Source: Corynebacterium sp. | GTDB taxonomy: Bacteria; Actinomycetota; Actinomycetes; Mycobacteriales; Mycobacteriaceae | DNA length: 37,175 nucleotides | Direction of reading: 5' to 3' | Assembly: GCF_030532965.1 (NCBI RefSeq) | Contig: NZ_JAUNKC010000032.1 | Span: forward strand, 1-37,175 | Shown here: positions 1-7,896 of the stretch, in pieces | How positions within the stretch are numbered: the first letter of the stretch is position 1 | Layout of the letters: each line of letters opens with the position of its first letter | Notes under the pieces: generated by a model | What the model saw: the letters and a program-made list of their open reading frames with translations, nothing else | The model's database searches: none | Told to the model about the DNA's origin: nothing | Position numbers and translations under genes: made by a program

Positions 1-52
1 CCAAAACCACAGGTCAAAAATTCACACACATTTCCCCGGTGAGAAAACCTCA
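1..52. repeat. Left copy of 52-bp terminal inverted repeat
   Basis: The first 52 bases, read in reverse complement, match the last 52 bases of the window (37124-37175) at 46 of 52 positions. The first 15 and last 17 positions of the alignment are identical. Read outward from the window interior, both copies begin TGAGGTTTTCTCACC and end GACCTGTGGTTTTGG. Ends starting with TG are usual for several insertion sequence families such as IS3, but I cannot name the family. The simplest reading is that each window end runs a short way into a copy of the same insertion element. Confidence 0.75.
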
Positions 53-129
53 TTAGTACCTTTCAAAAACACGCCTCTTTACCACTTACACCTGGTGCCG
101 TCTTCGACTACCGGCTTTATGCCATCAAC

Positions 130-456
130 TCAGGGGCTTTTTGGGTGAAAAAGGGGAAAGTCACCACCACGATCATCGAAATCAAAGCGACACGAAGCCA
201 TGTCCACCCGCCCGGCGGTGCTTATAATACCCTCCGCTTCCCACAGCGGCTGCGCCCGGTCGGCCACCGCGCTGGTTCCGTCGGCACGCACTACCCGCCA
301 CCAGCAGGTCAAATGGCCGTGGGTGCGCATAATCCGACCGACGTGGCGTGGATTACACCCCACCTGGGCGGCAATATCGCCGTAAGCTGCGACCATTCCC
401 GGCGGGATGCGATCGCAGCACGACAGTATTGCGTCGGTGAGGTCGTCGATAAGCAT
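130..456 (-). CDS. Alkyltransferase-like (ATL) DNA repair protein
   Basis: This 108-residue protein matches the DNA-binding domain of O6-alkylguanine-DNA alkyltransferase. The helix-turn-helix region is recognisable (VAAYGDIAAQVG, then NPRHVGRIM). Where true alkyltransferases have P-C-H-R, it reads C51-W52-W53-R54, so the acceptor cysteine position holds tryptophan and C51 sits at the proline position. That is the pattern of ATL proteins, which bind alkylated guanine, bend the DNA and hand the lesion to nucleotide excision repair rather than repairing it. Its ATG overlaps the TAA of the upstream VOC gene (TAATG), so it is probably translationally coupled and the last gene of a four-gene operon. 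Function is inferred from family knowledge. Confidence 0.88.
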   Translation of the reverse strand: MLIDDLTDAILSCCDRIPPGMVAAYGDIAAQVGCNPRHVGRIMRTHGHLTCWWRVVRADGTSAVADRAQPLWEAEGIISTAGRVDMASCRFDFDDRGGDFPLFHPKSP

Positions 457-1271
457 TAGAAGGTGAAATCTGTCAGATCGATTCCTTCAAGCGGATCAGA
501 TTCGCGGCCTTCCTCAACCGGTGGTAGTACCTCACAAAGGGTGACGGTTGCGCCGGTGGAGTCGGCGATAATCGCCATGCGCCCGAAACCAGAGTCGAAG
601 GGGTCGCGGATTACTTCGCCGCCAAGTTCTGGCACCTGTGCCGCCGCGTCATCGACGTTGAGAACCCCGAGATAGGACTGCCAGAAACTGGGCACCTGCG
701 GCGGAAACTGCCCAACCGCGTTGAAGATGCCAGCGAATGCAGCGCCGTCGACAAGCGCGGTGGTGTATCCCCCATCTTCGCTTGTCGACGTCACCCAGCC
801 GAACAGCTCCGGGTAAAACTCGCAGGCCTTGTCGTAGCCGGTGGTGGCGGTCAATTCATGCCACACTGGGGTACCTGGTTCACCGGCGGCGATGAAGGAA
901 TCCTCGCCCGCAGGCTGGATCAAACCGAACATGCCGCCCGCGTTATCAACCACAACGGCCATGTGGCCGAGCCGAACTTCCATGGGTTCAACCAGCACCC
1001 GGCCGCCCAATTCGGTTACTTTTGCGCAATCGGCATCAATATCGGCGGATTGGAAGTATGTCACCCAGGTGTCGGGCTGATTCGCTTCAACCGGGCGTTG
1101 GACGAAGCCAGCGACCGGCAAACCTTGAACCCGGGCGATGCGGTATTCTTCCGCTACTTCTTCAATCTCCCATCCCAAGATTTCCGAATAGAAATGTGCG
1201 GATTTTCGCACATCGGAACTGGTCAAGTCGATCCAATAGGGCATGCCGGGTTCAGCTTGAAACGCTGGCAT
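456..1271 (-). CDS. Two-domain VOC (glyoxalase/bleomycin resistance-like) protein
   Basis: The 271-residue protein consists of two tandem vicinal-oxygen-chelate units, roughly residues 8-118 and 130-250. Each starts with a W-x-x-L/D strand followed by the helix around FYSEILGWE or FYPELFGWV. Two-domain VOC proteins of this type are common in actinobacteria and are usually annotated glyoxalase family or hydroxylase-like; the substrate cannot be read from the sequence. The ATG lies directly after the TAA of the S4-domain gene and the stop overlaps the ATL start. It is cytosolic, with no signal peptide or membrane segment. A role in detoxifying electrophiles would fit its repair-protein neighbour but is only inference. 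Confidence 0.85.
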   Translation of the reverse strand: MPAFQAEPGMPYWIDLTSSDVRKSAHFYSEILGWEIEEVAEEYRIARVQGLPVAGFVQRPVEANQPDTWVTYFQSADIDADCAKVTELGGRVLVEPMEVRLGHMAVVVDNAGGMFGLIQPAGEDSFIAAGEPGTPVWHELTATTGYDKACEFYPELFGWVTSTSEDGGYTTALVDGAAFAGIFNAVGQFPPQVPSFWQSYLGVLNVDDAAAQVPELGGEVIRDPFDSGFGRMAIIADSTGATVTLCEVLPPVEEGRESDPLEGIDLTDFTF

Positions 1272-1568
1272 TTACATGTTCCTCCACACTTCTGGGTCGA
1301 AGTCATCATCGGCGGTGGCTTCGTCGAAATAATCGTCGTCATCGTCGGTGACATTGGCTTTTACCTGGGCGCACATGTCGCCCACGCAGACCACGTCGCC
1401 GTCCCGTAGGGTTTTGCCGCGGCGGGTATCCACCACCCCGTTGACGGTGACCTGGCCGTTAGCGATTACTTCTTTGGCAATTCCACCAGTTTCGACCAAG
1501 CTGGCAAGTTTAATAAACTGCCCCAGTTTAATTACGTCAACGCGTATCGCGACTTCCATCGGTTGCAT
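1272..1568 (-). CDS. S4-domain RNA-binding protein (YbcJ-like)
   Basis: This is a 98-residue protein. Residues about 8-70 form a single S4 domain (KLGQFIKLASLVETGG, then NGQVTVNGVVDTRRGKTL), the fold that binds structured RNA in ribosomal protein S4 and pseudouridine synthases. The tail is strongly acidic, with a run of five Asp. Stand-alone S4 proteins of the YbcJ type are small and of undefined RNA target. The gene is 11 nt downstream of the UPF0145 gene and directly abuts the VOC gene, so it belongs to the same operon. A second in-frame ATG at codon 4 (1559) is an alternative start; no strong ribosome binding site decides between them. Confidence 0.85.
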   Translation of the reverse strand: MQPMEVAIRVDVIKLGQFIKLASLVETGGIAKEVIANGQVTVNGVVDTRRGKTLRDGDVVCVGDMCAQVKANVTDDDDDYFDEATADDDFDPEVWRNM

Positions 1569-1579
1569 AACCAGATAGT

Positions 1580-1900
1580 TTAGGCGAAACGCACGGCAGT
1601 ACCGGTCGCGCCCACCATGAGCATGCCACCGTCAATGCCCACGGTCTGGTAGTCCACGTTGACGCCGACCACGGCATCAGCGCCCAGTTCGATGGCGCGC
1701 TGCACCATTTCGCCCAGGGCGGCTTCCCGGGCATTGATGAGTTCATTTTCGTATGCTTGGCTGCGGCCACCGACTAGGTTGCGGAAACTTGCGGCAATGT
1801 CTTTGAACGCATTAGCGCCGAAGATGCTTTCGCCTGCTACCACCCGAATGTATTCGGCGATGGTGCGGCCGTCGACGTTATTGGTTGTTGTGACGATCAT
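1580..1900 (-). CDS. UPF0145 (YbjQ) family protein
   Basis: This 106-residue protein matches the UPF0145/YbjQ family along its whole length. It has the N-terminal TT.N..GR.I.EY pattern, a central helical ARE.A..EM...[11 protein letters not shown] segment and a C-terminal G-TGTAV. Family members form oligomeric rings in crystal structures; the biochemical role is unknown. The start is supported by an AAAGGA Shine-Dalgarno sequence about 11 nt upstream. A perfect 12-bp palindrome lies between that site and the ATG. It is the first gene of the minus-strand operon leading through the S4, VOC and ATL genes. Confidence 0.88.
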   Translation of the reverse strand: MIVTTTNNVDGRTIAEYIRVVAGESIFGANAFKDIAASFRNLVGGRSQAYENELINAREAALGEMVQRAIELGADAVVGVNVDYQTVGIDGGMLMVGATGTAVRFA

Positions 1901-1912
1901 GATCTATAGATC
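1901..1912. promoter_or_regulatory. Palindrome between SD and start of UPF0145 gene
   Basis: GATCTATAGATC is a perfect 12-bp palindrome occupying the spacer between the AAAGGA ribosome binding site and the ATG at 1900. It could be an operator or a small mRNA stem affecting initiation; nothing in the sequence distinguishes these. The adjoining gap to the LysE-type gene (1913-2028) shows no gene. Confidence 0.35.
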
Positions 1913-2028
1913 CTTTCTTATGCGTTCGTTTGAATAGGCGGGTTTGATTTGTTGAGGTGTGTGGGGTGATGGTCGGCTCATAGTCGTTTTCACACCATTG
2001 TAGTGGCGTCAGAAAATTCGCTTCGGCT

Positions 2029-2715
2029 TTACAACACAGTTGCCAGCCCCCATACCCCCTCATAGATCATTACTGCGCCAATTACTGCGAAAATAATGCC
2101 CGAAACGATATCGATAATTGCAGCGTTTTTCACTATTTTCGCAGCCATCGTGTGCACCCCAAGGGCGAAACCCACGAACCAGAGCAATCCGGTAACAATC
2201 AAGATACCAGCAATGATCACAGCCCCTGTCACTCCGAGATGTGGGGGCAAAAACTGGGCAAATATTGCGGCGAAGAACACCACGGCCTTGGGGTTAGCCA
2301 GGTTTGTCAAAATGCCGGTTCGCAACGCCGCCTGAGGCGATAGATGCTTTAGCGACGGCTGGTGGCCGGGCGGATCAGGAATTGCTTCGCCGTCGTCATG
2401 CGCGTTGTGGGGTGTGCGCTGCCGCAACGCCCCCAGGCCGGCCCGGATGGAGCTGAACCCGATCCAGGCAATATACCCGCCACCTATTAGTTGGATCGCA
2501 TGGATAATGGTGGGGGTTCTTGCCATAATCGCGGCCAGCCCGATCAGGGAGGCGGTAATCCACACCGTATTTCCCACCATGATGCCGATCGCACACATGA
2601 TTCCGGCTTGTTTTTCCTTGGTACCCAACCGGGTGATCTGTAGGGTGTCCGGACCTGGCAGCGTAATGGCCGCTATCCATACGCTTAAAAGCGCAATGAT
2701 GGAACTAATAGTCAC
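2029..2715 (-). CDS. LysE/RhtB-family amino-acid exporter
   Basis: This 228-residue protein has about six hydrophobic segments and the N-terminal LysE-family signature (ITLPGPDTLQITR, then GIMVGNTVWI). The family exports basic or neutral amino acids and related small molecules across the plasma membrane. A hydrophilic loop of about 40 residues rich in His, Asp and Pro lies mid-protein (about 100-130), followed by TGILTNLANPKAVVFFAAIF, a typical family motif. The start is GTG at 2715, 15 nt after the dehydrogenase stop, so the two genes probably share a transcript. The substrate cannot be told from sequence. Confidence 0.87.
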   Translation of the reverse strand: MTISSIIALLSVWIAAITLPGPDTLQITRLGTKEKQAGIMCAIGIMVGNTVWITASLIGLAAIMARTPTIIHAIQLIGGGYIAWIGFSSIRAGLGALRQRTPHNAHDDGEAIPDPPGHQPSLKHLSPQAALRTGILTNLANPKAVVFFAAIFAQFLPPHLGVTGAVIIAGILIVTGLLWFVGFALGVHTMAAKIVKNAAIIDIVSGIIFAVIGAVMIYEGVWGLATVL

Positions 2716-2730
2716 GCTAGATCAAAACTG

Positions 2731-3438
2731 TTAAATAACCTGGTCGCGTGGGGTGATGACCATGCGATCGATATTGACATGTTCTGGTAATGCCGCCACC
2801 CACCGCACGGATTCGGCGATGTCTTCCGCGGTGAGGTTGAGCTTATCGGCGTAGACGGCATTGGCTTTGTCTGCGTCACCTTTAAACCGCACCAAGGAAA
2901 AATCGGTTTTTACTCGACCCGGATTGATCTCGGTGATTCGGATTCCTCGTTCGGCGAATTCGATCCGCATGACTTTATTCATTGCGGTTACGCCAAACTT
3001 GGCGGCGTTATAGCCAGCACCGCCAGCGTAAGGGGCAAAACCAGCCACGGAGGACATGTTAATGATGTGGCCCTGACACCGGGTGAGAACCTCTAATAGC
3101 GCTTTGGTCACGCGCAGGGTGCCCAACACGTTGGTGTCGTACATCCATTGCCAGTCCTCAATGCTGGCTTCGGCAATCGGATCCAGACCCTTGGCACCGC
3201 CAGCGTTATTGACCAGTAGGTGGCAGTCGGTGATCGCTGCCGCAAAGTCCGCAACGGATTTTTCATCGGTTACGTCTAATTCAATAGCCTGTCCACCGAT
3301 TTCTTTCGCGATGGCGTCCAGGTTTTCTTTTCGCCGTGCGGCAACGATCACGTGCCAGCCGTCTGCTGCAAGCGCTCTCGCTGTTGCTTCCCCAATTCCT
3401 GATGATCCACCAGTTACCACTGCCACTTTTTTGCTCAT
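2731..3438 (-). CDS. Short-chain dehydrogenase/reductase (YdfG-like)
   Basis: This is a classical SDR of 235 residues. TGGSSGIG near residue 9 is the nucleotide-binding loop, NNAG lies near 77, and the catalytic set is S (NMSSVAG) with Y-x-x-x-K (YNAAK). The ENPGRVKTDFS-like segment NPGRVKTDF resembles the YdfG/serine dehydrogenase group, which use NADP(H) on 3-hydroxy acids or malonic semialdehyde; this assignment is by resemblance only. A -10-like TACACT lies 8 nt upstream of the ATG (3447-3452) with no Shine-Dalgarno, suggesting a leaderless transcript. The LysE-type gene follows 15 nt downstream. Confidence 0.88.
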   Translation of the reverse strand: MSKKVAVVTGGSSGIGEATARALAADGWHVIVAARRKENLDAIAKEIGGQAIELDVTDEKSVADFAAAITDCHLLVNNAGGAKGLDPIAEASIEDWQWMYDTNVLGTLRVTKALLEVLTRCQGHIINMSSVAGFAPYAGGAGYNAAKFGVTAMNKVMRIEFAERGIRITEINPGRVKTDFSLVRFKGDADKANAVYADKLNLTAEDIAESVRWVAALPEHVNIDRMVITPRDQVI

Positions 3439-3446
3439 GGTGTTTT

Positions 3447-3452
3447 AGTGTA
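3447..3452 (-). promoter_or_regulatory. -10 box of leaderless SDR promoter
   Basis: On the minus strand TACACT ends 8 nt before the SDR ATG (3438). That spacing places the transcription start on or next to the start codon, and no ribosome binding site is present. The -35 region is not convincing. Confidence 0.45.
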
Positions 3453-3547
3453 GCTGCCTGGCGTCTGCAACGAACGCATTCTTCAATAGATGCCGATTAA
3501 TGTGACAGCATTCGGCAATCAGCTCGGAATTAAGTGCCCAACCTTGG

Positions 3548-4183
3548 TTAGTCAGCCGTTTTCGGTCTCCCACGTGCGGCTCCCACCACCCGGTCATCCA
3601 CGATTCCAATGGCTTGCATCAGGGCGTAACAGGTTGTTGGCCCAACATAACTAAAACCAAGTTCTTTCAGTTTTGCAGCCATCGCAGTCGATTCAGGACT
3701 GGTAGTGGGGATAGCCGCAATCGATGTTGGGCTTGTGTGCGTTTCCGGGGCAAACGACCAAATCAATTGCGCAAGATCACCGTGTTCGGTGTCCCTTAAT
3801 TCCAGCGTCTTTATGGCGTTATTAAGCACTGACGCGATTTTTCGGTGGTTTTTCACCATGCCGGGGCTTTCCATGATGCGCGGAATATCCGTCGCCGTGA
3901 GAAGCGCCAGCTGTTCCGGATCGAAATTGAATAACCCCGCCCGAAGGTGCTTGCGTTTATTCAACACAGTCCGCCAGCTCAATCCGGCCTGGAACCCCTC
4001 CAAGCACAGCCGTTCAAAAACTCCTTTTTCATCGGTTATGGGTTGTCCCCATTCACCGTCGTAGTACTCGCGTAGCAGTGGGTCATGCACTGCCCACGGT
4101 GGCCGCCATTGATTATCTTCGCATTTCACCAACCCAGTTTCCGTTAAATCGATGGAGGTGTGTGATGTATTGATGCCTGTCAT
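3548..4183 (-). CDS. tag: DNA-3-methyladenine glycosylase I (zinc-ligand-free variant)
   Basis: This 211-residue HhH-family glycosylase removes 3-methyladenine from DNA. Family motifs are clear: YYDGEWGQP at 40-48, LEGFQAGLSW at 61-70 with the conserved Glu62, and GFSYVGPTTCYALMQAIG at 176-193. Escherichia coli Tag binds structural zinc through Cys4, His17, His175 and Cys179. Here the matching positions are P28 or P29, Y41, R198 and A202, so all four ligands are gone together while the catalytic pocket is kept. The N-terminus carries about 24 extra residues. An AAGGTG site precedes the ATG. It is transcribed away from hrpB and lies upstream of the SDR gene. Confidence 0.9.
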   Translation of the reverse strand: MTGINTSHTSIDLTETGLVKCEDNQWRPPWAVHDPLLREYYDGEWGQPITDEKGVFERLCLEGFQAGLSWRTVLNKRKHLRAGLFNFDPEQLALLTATDIPRIMESPGMVKNHRKIASVLNNAIKTLELRDTEHGDLAQLIWSFAPETHTSPTSIAAIPTTSPESTAMAAKLKELGFSYVGPTTCYALMQAIGIVDDRVVGAARGRPKTAD

Positions 4184-4216
4184 GAGTTCACCTTACAAAT
4201 TACCTCTGACATGGGC

Positions 4217-4234
4217 GGGGGCAGCGCTACCCCC
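4217..4234. promoter_or_regulatory. Inverted repeat between tag and hrpB
   Basis: GGGGGCAGCGCTACCCCC has complementary five-base arms around a self-complementary AGCGCT core with one mismatched pair. It lies in the 98-bp divergent gap between tag and the preferred hrpB start and immediately precedes a -10-like TACAGT (4235-4240). Its place suggests an operator for one or both genes, but no known regulator motif is recognised. Confidence 0.35.
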
Positions 4235-4281
4235 TACAGTAACAATCAGCGGTTTTGGTGAAACCCGCTAGGGTTGGGACT

Positions 4282-6699
4282 GTGATTTTTGATTTTCAAA
4301 GTATCGGTACCACTTTGCCGGTAAGTGCGGCTACAGATCGCATCACCGCAGCCTTAGCCGATCCCGCTTCAGCGGTGGTGGTACAAGCACCACCCGGTAC
4401 CGGCAAAACCACCGTGGTTCCTCCGGCCGTAGCCAATTTAACCGCACCACAAAAGGTTATAGTCACGGCACCGCGGCGGGTCGCGGTGCGGGCGGCGGCG
4501 CGTCGATTAGCGGAACTGGATGGTTCCACGGTGGGTGACCGGATTGGCTACAGCGTGCGGGGCGATGCCCGGCCCGGTTCATCCATCGAATTTGTTACCC
4601 CTGGCATTTTGGTGCGGCGGTTACTGCGCGATCCGGAATTGCCTGGGGTCGGGGCCGTGGTGATCGACGAGGTTCATGAGCGCCAAGTAGAAACCGATTT
4701 ACTCTTGGGGATGCTTCTTGAGCTGCAGCAATTACGTGACGATCTCCGACTCATAGCCATGTCGGCCACCGTGGATGCGGATCGGTTCGCGCGGTTATTA
4801 TCCGCACCTGTGATAGCAACCGATGCAGTAACGTTTCCGCTGGATATTTCCTATCAGCCTGTGCCCGGACGCGCTGAATGCAGCCGCGACTTCATCTCGG
4901 CGGTCGCGCAACACACGCTCGAGCGCATGCACGATCAGCCAGATTCCGCTTTGGTGTTCCTACCGGGGCTGCGCCAGGTGGAACAATGCCAGGCGTTGCT
5001 TGCAGACGCGACGGATATTCCGGTTTTCGCCTTACATGGGCAGTTATCGGCGGCGCAACAAGATCGAGCCCTACGGTTTGATGGGCGGCGCATTGTTGTT
5101 GCGACCGCCATCGCGGAATCCTCGATAACTGTGCCCGGGGTTCGGCTCGTGATAGACGCCGGCTTAGCCCGGGTGCCTAAACGCGACGCCGGTCGCGCAA
5201 TGACGGGGCTGGTGACGGTAAGTTGCAGTAAATCCAGCGCCGACCAGCGGGCGGGCCGCGCGGGACGGGAGGGGCCCGGAACCGTCGTACGCATGTATGA
5301 ACAGCGCGAATACCAGCGGTTTGCCGAGTTTTCCGCCCCAGAAATCATGTCGGCGGATTTAACGTGGCCCGCCCTGGCCGTGGCGTGTTGGGGTTCGAGC
5401 ATCACGGAGTTGCCGTTGCCTGACACACCGCCACAGTCAGCCTGGCACTCCGCGACGCACACCTTGCGACAACTAGGCGCGGTGGATATTCACGGACAGG
5501 TGACCGACCTGGGCCGAAAACTAGCGCTGGTTCCCGCCGATCCACGCCTGGCGCGGGCGTTGGCGCAGCTAGGCCCGGCCGCCGCCGAAACCATTGCCGC
5601 ATTGGGTGAGGATCCACGAGGCGACATCGCGCGGGTTATCTCTCAGCTACGACCCACGGCGCGGTTTTCCGCCGAGGTTGCACGGTTGGCGCGGATCGCC
5701 ACGCCGCTTTTCGACGCCCCCACCGCCCAGGTGCCCACCACAGCTGTGGAACCAGGCGTTGTTGTGGGGTTGGCATTCCCTGATCAGATTGCCAACCGCA
5801 TCGGTGAAGAAAACGGTAATCCAGTGTTTCTTCTCGCCCGCGGCAGTCGCGCAATTTTACCAGCTCACCTGGGATTATCACATGCCGAGTGGGTGGCCGT
5901 TGCCACGGTTAATCTCAGCAGCAGCGGCACTGCGGTGATCCATGCGGCCGCGGAAATCGATAAAGACTCGGCGCTAGAGATCATCGGAATCAGCACCGAC
6001 TATTCCTGCCGAATCTACGGCGGCGCGATCAAAGCACAACGCATCACCCAAGCTGGGGCAATCGTATTAAATACCACCAACGTCGCTCTTGATGAGGTCC
6101 CGCCTGCGGTTGCCCAATCAGCCATCGCCGCTGAAATCTCGCGCCGGGGTTTAGATATGTTTTCATTTTCTACCAGCGCAACCGCGCTGCGCCATCGCCT
6201 GAACTTCATCCACCACCAGGTTGGGCAGCCGTGGGTGGACGTCGACAAGCTCGACCCGACGCACTGGCTGCAACCTGAATTAACCGCGTTGGCGCAGGGC
6301 GCTTCGATTGCTGAGATCGATATGCACGCTGCGCTACGGCGCCTCCTGCCCTGGCCGGAGGCTAGCTCCTTCGATACGCTTGCGCCGGAAACCCTCACCG
6401 TCGCCTCCGGCCGGGCGGTGCCTATCGATTATTCCGACGGCCGTCCGATCGTGCAGGTAAAGCTACAGGAGTGTTTTGGGATCACCGAATCCCCCGTCTT
6501 CTGCGGCCAACCTGTGGTTTTCCACCTGCTCTCCCCTGCTGGTCGCTCATTGGCCATCACAGATGACCTGGCTAGCTTCTGGTCCGGCAGCTACCACCAA
6601 GTCCGAGCTGAGATGCGCGGCCGGTATCCGAAGCACCCCTGGCCCGAGGACCCGCTCACCGCCACTGCCACCGCGAAAACCAAGCGGCAGGGTGGCTAG
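4282..6699 (+). CDS. hrpB: ATP-dependent helicase HrpB
   Basis: This 805-residue DEAH-box helicase has the HrpB architecture: Walker A PPGTGKTT near residue 40, DEVHER for motif II, SAT for motif III, AESSITVPGV and QRAGRAGREGPG in the second RecA domain, then the helicase-associated and HrpB C-terminal regions ending WPEDPLTA. HrpB proteins are close to DEAH RNA helicases, but their cellular role is poorly defined. The reading frame extends upstream through TTG (4255) and GTG (4258). GTG at 4282 is preferred because AGGG lies 8-9 nt before it and the conserved region starts soon after. It is a single-gene transcription unit. Confidence 0.92.
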   Translation: MIFDFQSIGTTLPVSAATDRITAALADPASAVVVQAPPGTGKTTVVPPAVANLTAPQKVIVTAPRRVAVRAAARRLAELDGSTVGDRIGYSVRGDARPGSSIEFVTPGILVRRLLRDPELPGVGAVVIDEVHERQVETDLLLGMLLELQQLRDDLRLIAMSATVDADRFARLLSAPVIATDAVTFPLDISYQPVPGRAECSRDFISAVAQHTLERMHDQPDSALVFLPGLRQVEQCQALLADATDIPVFALHGQLSAAQQDRALRFDGRRIVVATAIAESSITVPGVRLVIDAGLARVPKRDAGRAMTGLVTVSCSKSSADQRAGRAGREGPGTVVRMYEQREYQRFAEFSAPEIMSADLTWPALAVACWGSSITELPLPDTPPQSAWHSATHTLRQLGAVDIHGQVTDLGRKLALVPADPRLARALAQLGPAAAETIAALGEDPRGDIARVISQLRPTARFSAEVARLARIATPLFDAPTAQVPTTAVEPGVVVGLAFPDQIANRIGEENGNPVFLLARGSRAILPAHLGLSHAEWVAVATVNLSSSGTAVIHAAAEIDKDSALEIIGISTDYSCRIYGGAIKAQRITQAGAIVLNTTNVALDEVPPAVAQSAIAAEISRRGLDMFSFSTSATALRHRLNFIHHQVGQPWVDVDKLDPTHWLQPELTALAQGASIAEIDMHAALRRLLPWPEASSFDTLAPETLTVASGRAVPIDYSDGRPIVQVKLQECFGITESPVFCGQPVVFHLLSPAGRSLAITDDLASFWSGSYHQVRAEMRGRYPKHPWPEDPLTATATAKTKRQGG

Positions 6700-6993
6700 A
6701 TTTTGCCTTATGCGGCGGTAATGGTGGTTGCGTGCCCGTACCGATATTTATAGCTTGATTTCTATTGATTGTTGTTTATGTGGGCTTGTTAGGGCCTAGG
6801 TGTACCTGCTGCGTTGTCGCCGGATTTTTATTGTGTTTGACAAGCCTAAGTTTTATATCGGCGGTGATGAGCAAGCGGTGATGTCGTGCGCGCAGCAGTG
6901 GCTGGATTTTTCTGATGACTGTAACCGGGGCGCAGCATTGTTGGTGGGGGCGCAACCGTATGGATTTGTCGGTAGCGAGGGTGAGGCGTTTAA
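6700..6993. other. Gap after hrpB with no convincing gene
   Basis: About 290 bp follow hrpB before the bacteriocin-like frame. A 76-codon plus-strand frame (6800-7030, GTG start) and a 74-codon minus-strand frame (6776-7000) overlap each other here. Neither has a usable ribosome binding site, a recognisable domain or a preferred composition. The stretch may be the remnant of a gene that was cut when the adjoining AT-rich island arrived. No terminator hairpin for hrpB is obvious. Confidence 0.4.
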
Positions 6994-7260
6994 CCAGCAT
7001 GCTGGTCAGGCGGTACCGTCACAGTTATAGGTTGGGCAGGTGGCATTGGAGATGGCATCAACATTGTTAAAGGTGGCATAGAATCAGCACAGACTGGAAG
7101 TGCAGTACCGTTTGCAGAATCGTTAGGATCATTTGCCGGAGGAATGGTTGGTGGAGCTGCTGGTGGATTTGCAGGCTCTGCAGCCGGACCATTCGGAAGC
7201 GGTGCAGGAGGAATAGCTGGCGCTATCTACCTTTCAGAAAAATTCAAAAACCCGCAGTAG
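6994..7260 (+). pseudogene. Truncated Gly-rich bacteriocin-like peptide
   Basis: The open frame after a TAA at 6991 encodes a small peptide very rich in Gly and Ala. From about 7027 it begins IGWAGGIGDG and later has repeated G-x-x-x-G patterns (GGMVGGAAGGFAGSAAG), ending SEKFKNPQ. Such G-x-x-x-G-rich, weakly charged peptides are typical of class II (two-peptide or Blp-like) bacteriocins. There is no ATG, GTG or TTG upstream in this frame and no double-glycine leader, so the 5' part seems lost; the first in-frame ATG is in the middle. Its frequent GGA and GCA codons differ from the surrounding genes. A putative membrane immunity gene follows 33 nt downstream. The bacteriocin identity is inference. 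Confidence 0.5.
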
Positions 7261-7293
7261 AAATCGGCGAATTTGTTGACGAAAAGGTGATCG

Positions 7294-7782
7294 ATGAACT
7301 CTTTGATTAACCCTGGAACTTTCATTTTATTCGCAATAATCCCAGCTTTAATATACTTAGTTTACTACGACTTTTTGAAAGAAAAAGAGCTCAAGAAAAA
7401 GCCATTTTCGGGATGGCATTTCTTGTTTGAATACTTATTTTTCTCAGCCCTTGGTCAAATTATAATTTTCATTATTGGTGTGCTATTTTTCCACAAATAC
7501 TGGGAGAACAATCTTCCGTCCATTGTTTTATTTTTCATTACCGTAAACGCTACGGAATTTGCATTATGGTTAAGAATTCGGGGAATTTTCCCCCAATTAC
7601 CGTTTCGCGAATTGAAACCGTTCCTCCGCGAGATAATGGGCAAAGATCCTTATCCCGATCCCGATTGTTACACGACAACAAATGCTAAACCAACCCGGTT
7701 GTTTCTCGGATGCAGTGTATCACTTATCTTTTTAGCCATTGCGCTGATAATGCAGGTAGTTAAGTGGTACCGCATTGTTTAA
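7294..7782 (+). CDS. Small membrane protein, possible bacteriocin immunity protein
   Basis: This 162-residue protein has about four hydrophobic segments: roughly residues 8-25, 45-68, 75-92 and 138-158. Between the first two lies a Lys-rich loop (FLKEKELKKKPFSGW). It has no domain I recognise. The start is supported by AAAGGTGAT about 4-8 nt upstream of the ATG. The gene is markedly AT-rich compared with all its neighbours, which suggests horizontal transfer. It lies just downstream of the bacteriocin-like frame on the same strand, and small multi-span membrane proteins in that place are often self-immunity factors, so that role is proposed. It could equally be an unrelated orphan. Confidence 0.7.
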   Translation: MNSLINPGTFILFAIIPALIYLVYYDFLKEKELKKKPFSGWHFLFEYLFFSALGQIIIFIIGVLFFHKYWENNLPSIVLFFITVNATEFALWLRIRGIFPQLPFRELKPFLREIMGKDPYPDPDCYTTTNAKPTRLFLGCSVSLIFLAIALIMQVVKWYRIV

Positions 7783-7851
7783 AACCATCCATACACAGCA
7801 TGAGCCCCTATATTTGAGAATCCTTTTTCGGAAATCATGCATGAGAAACTT

Positions 7852-7881
7852 ACACCACCCGCAGGGATTAATAGGTGGTGT
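7852..7881. terminator. Hairpin between convergent membrane protein and marR genes
   Basis: ACACCACC (7852-7859) and GGTGGTGT (7874-7881) form a perfect 8-bp stem with a 14-nt loop. It lies between two convergent genes, where a shared terminator is expected. The T-tract is weak on both strands. Confidence 0.5.
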
Positions 7882-7896
7882 GGTTTATGGGGTTGA

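Noticed and set aside
858..1409. A 183-codon plus-strand frame across the VOC and S4 genes
   Set aside because: It is antisense to two genes with clear domains that fit a tight operon.
6505..6522. Internal match to ACCTGTGGTTTT of the terminal repeat inside hrpB
   Set aside because: Only about 12 bases agree and they lie in conserved coding sequence; chance similarity.
6776..7030. Opposed open frames (74 codons minus, 76 codons plus) after hrpB
   Set aside because: They overlap each other, lack ribosome binding sites and recognisable motifs, and are of a length expected by chance in this composition.
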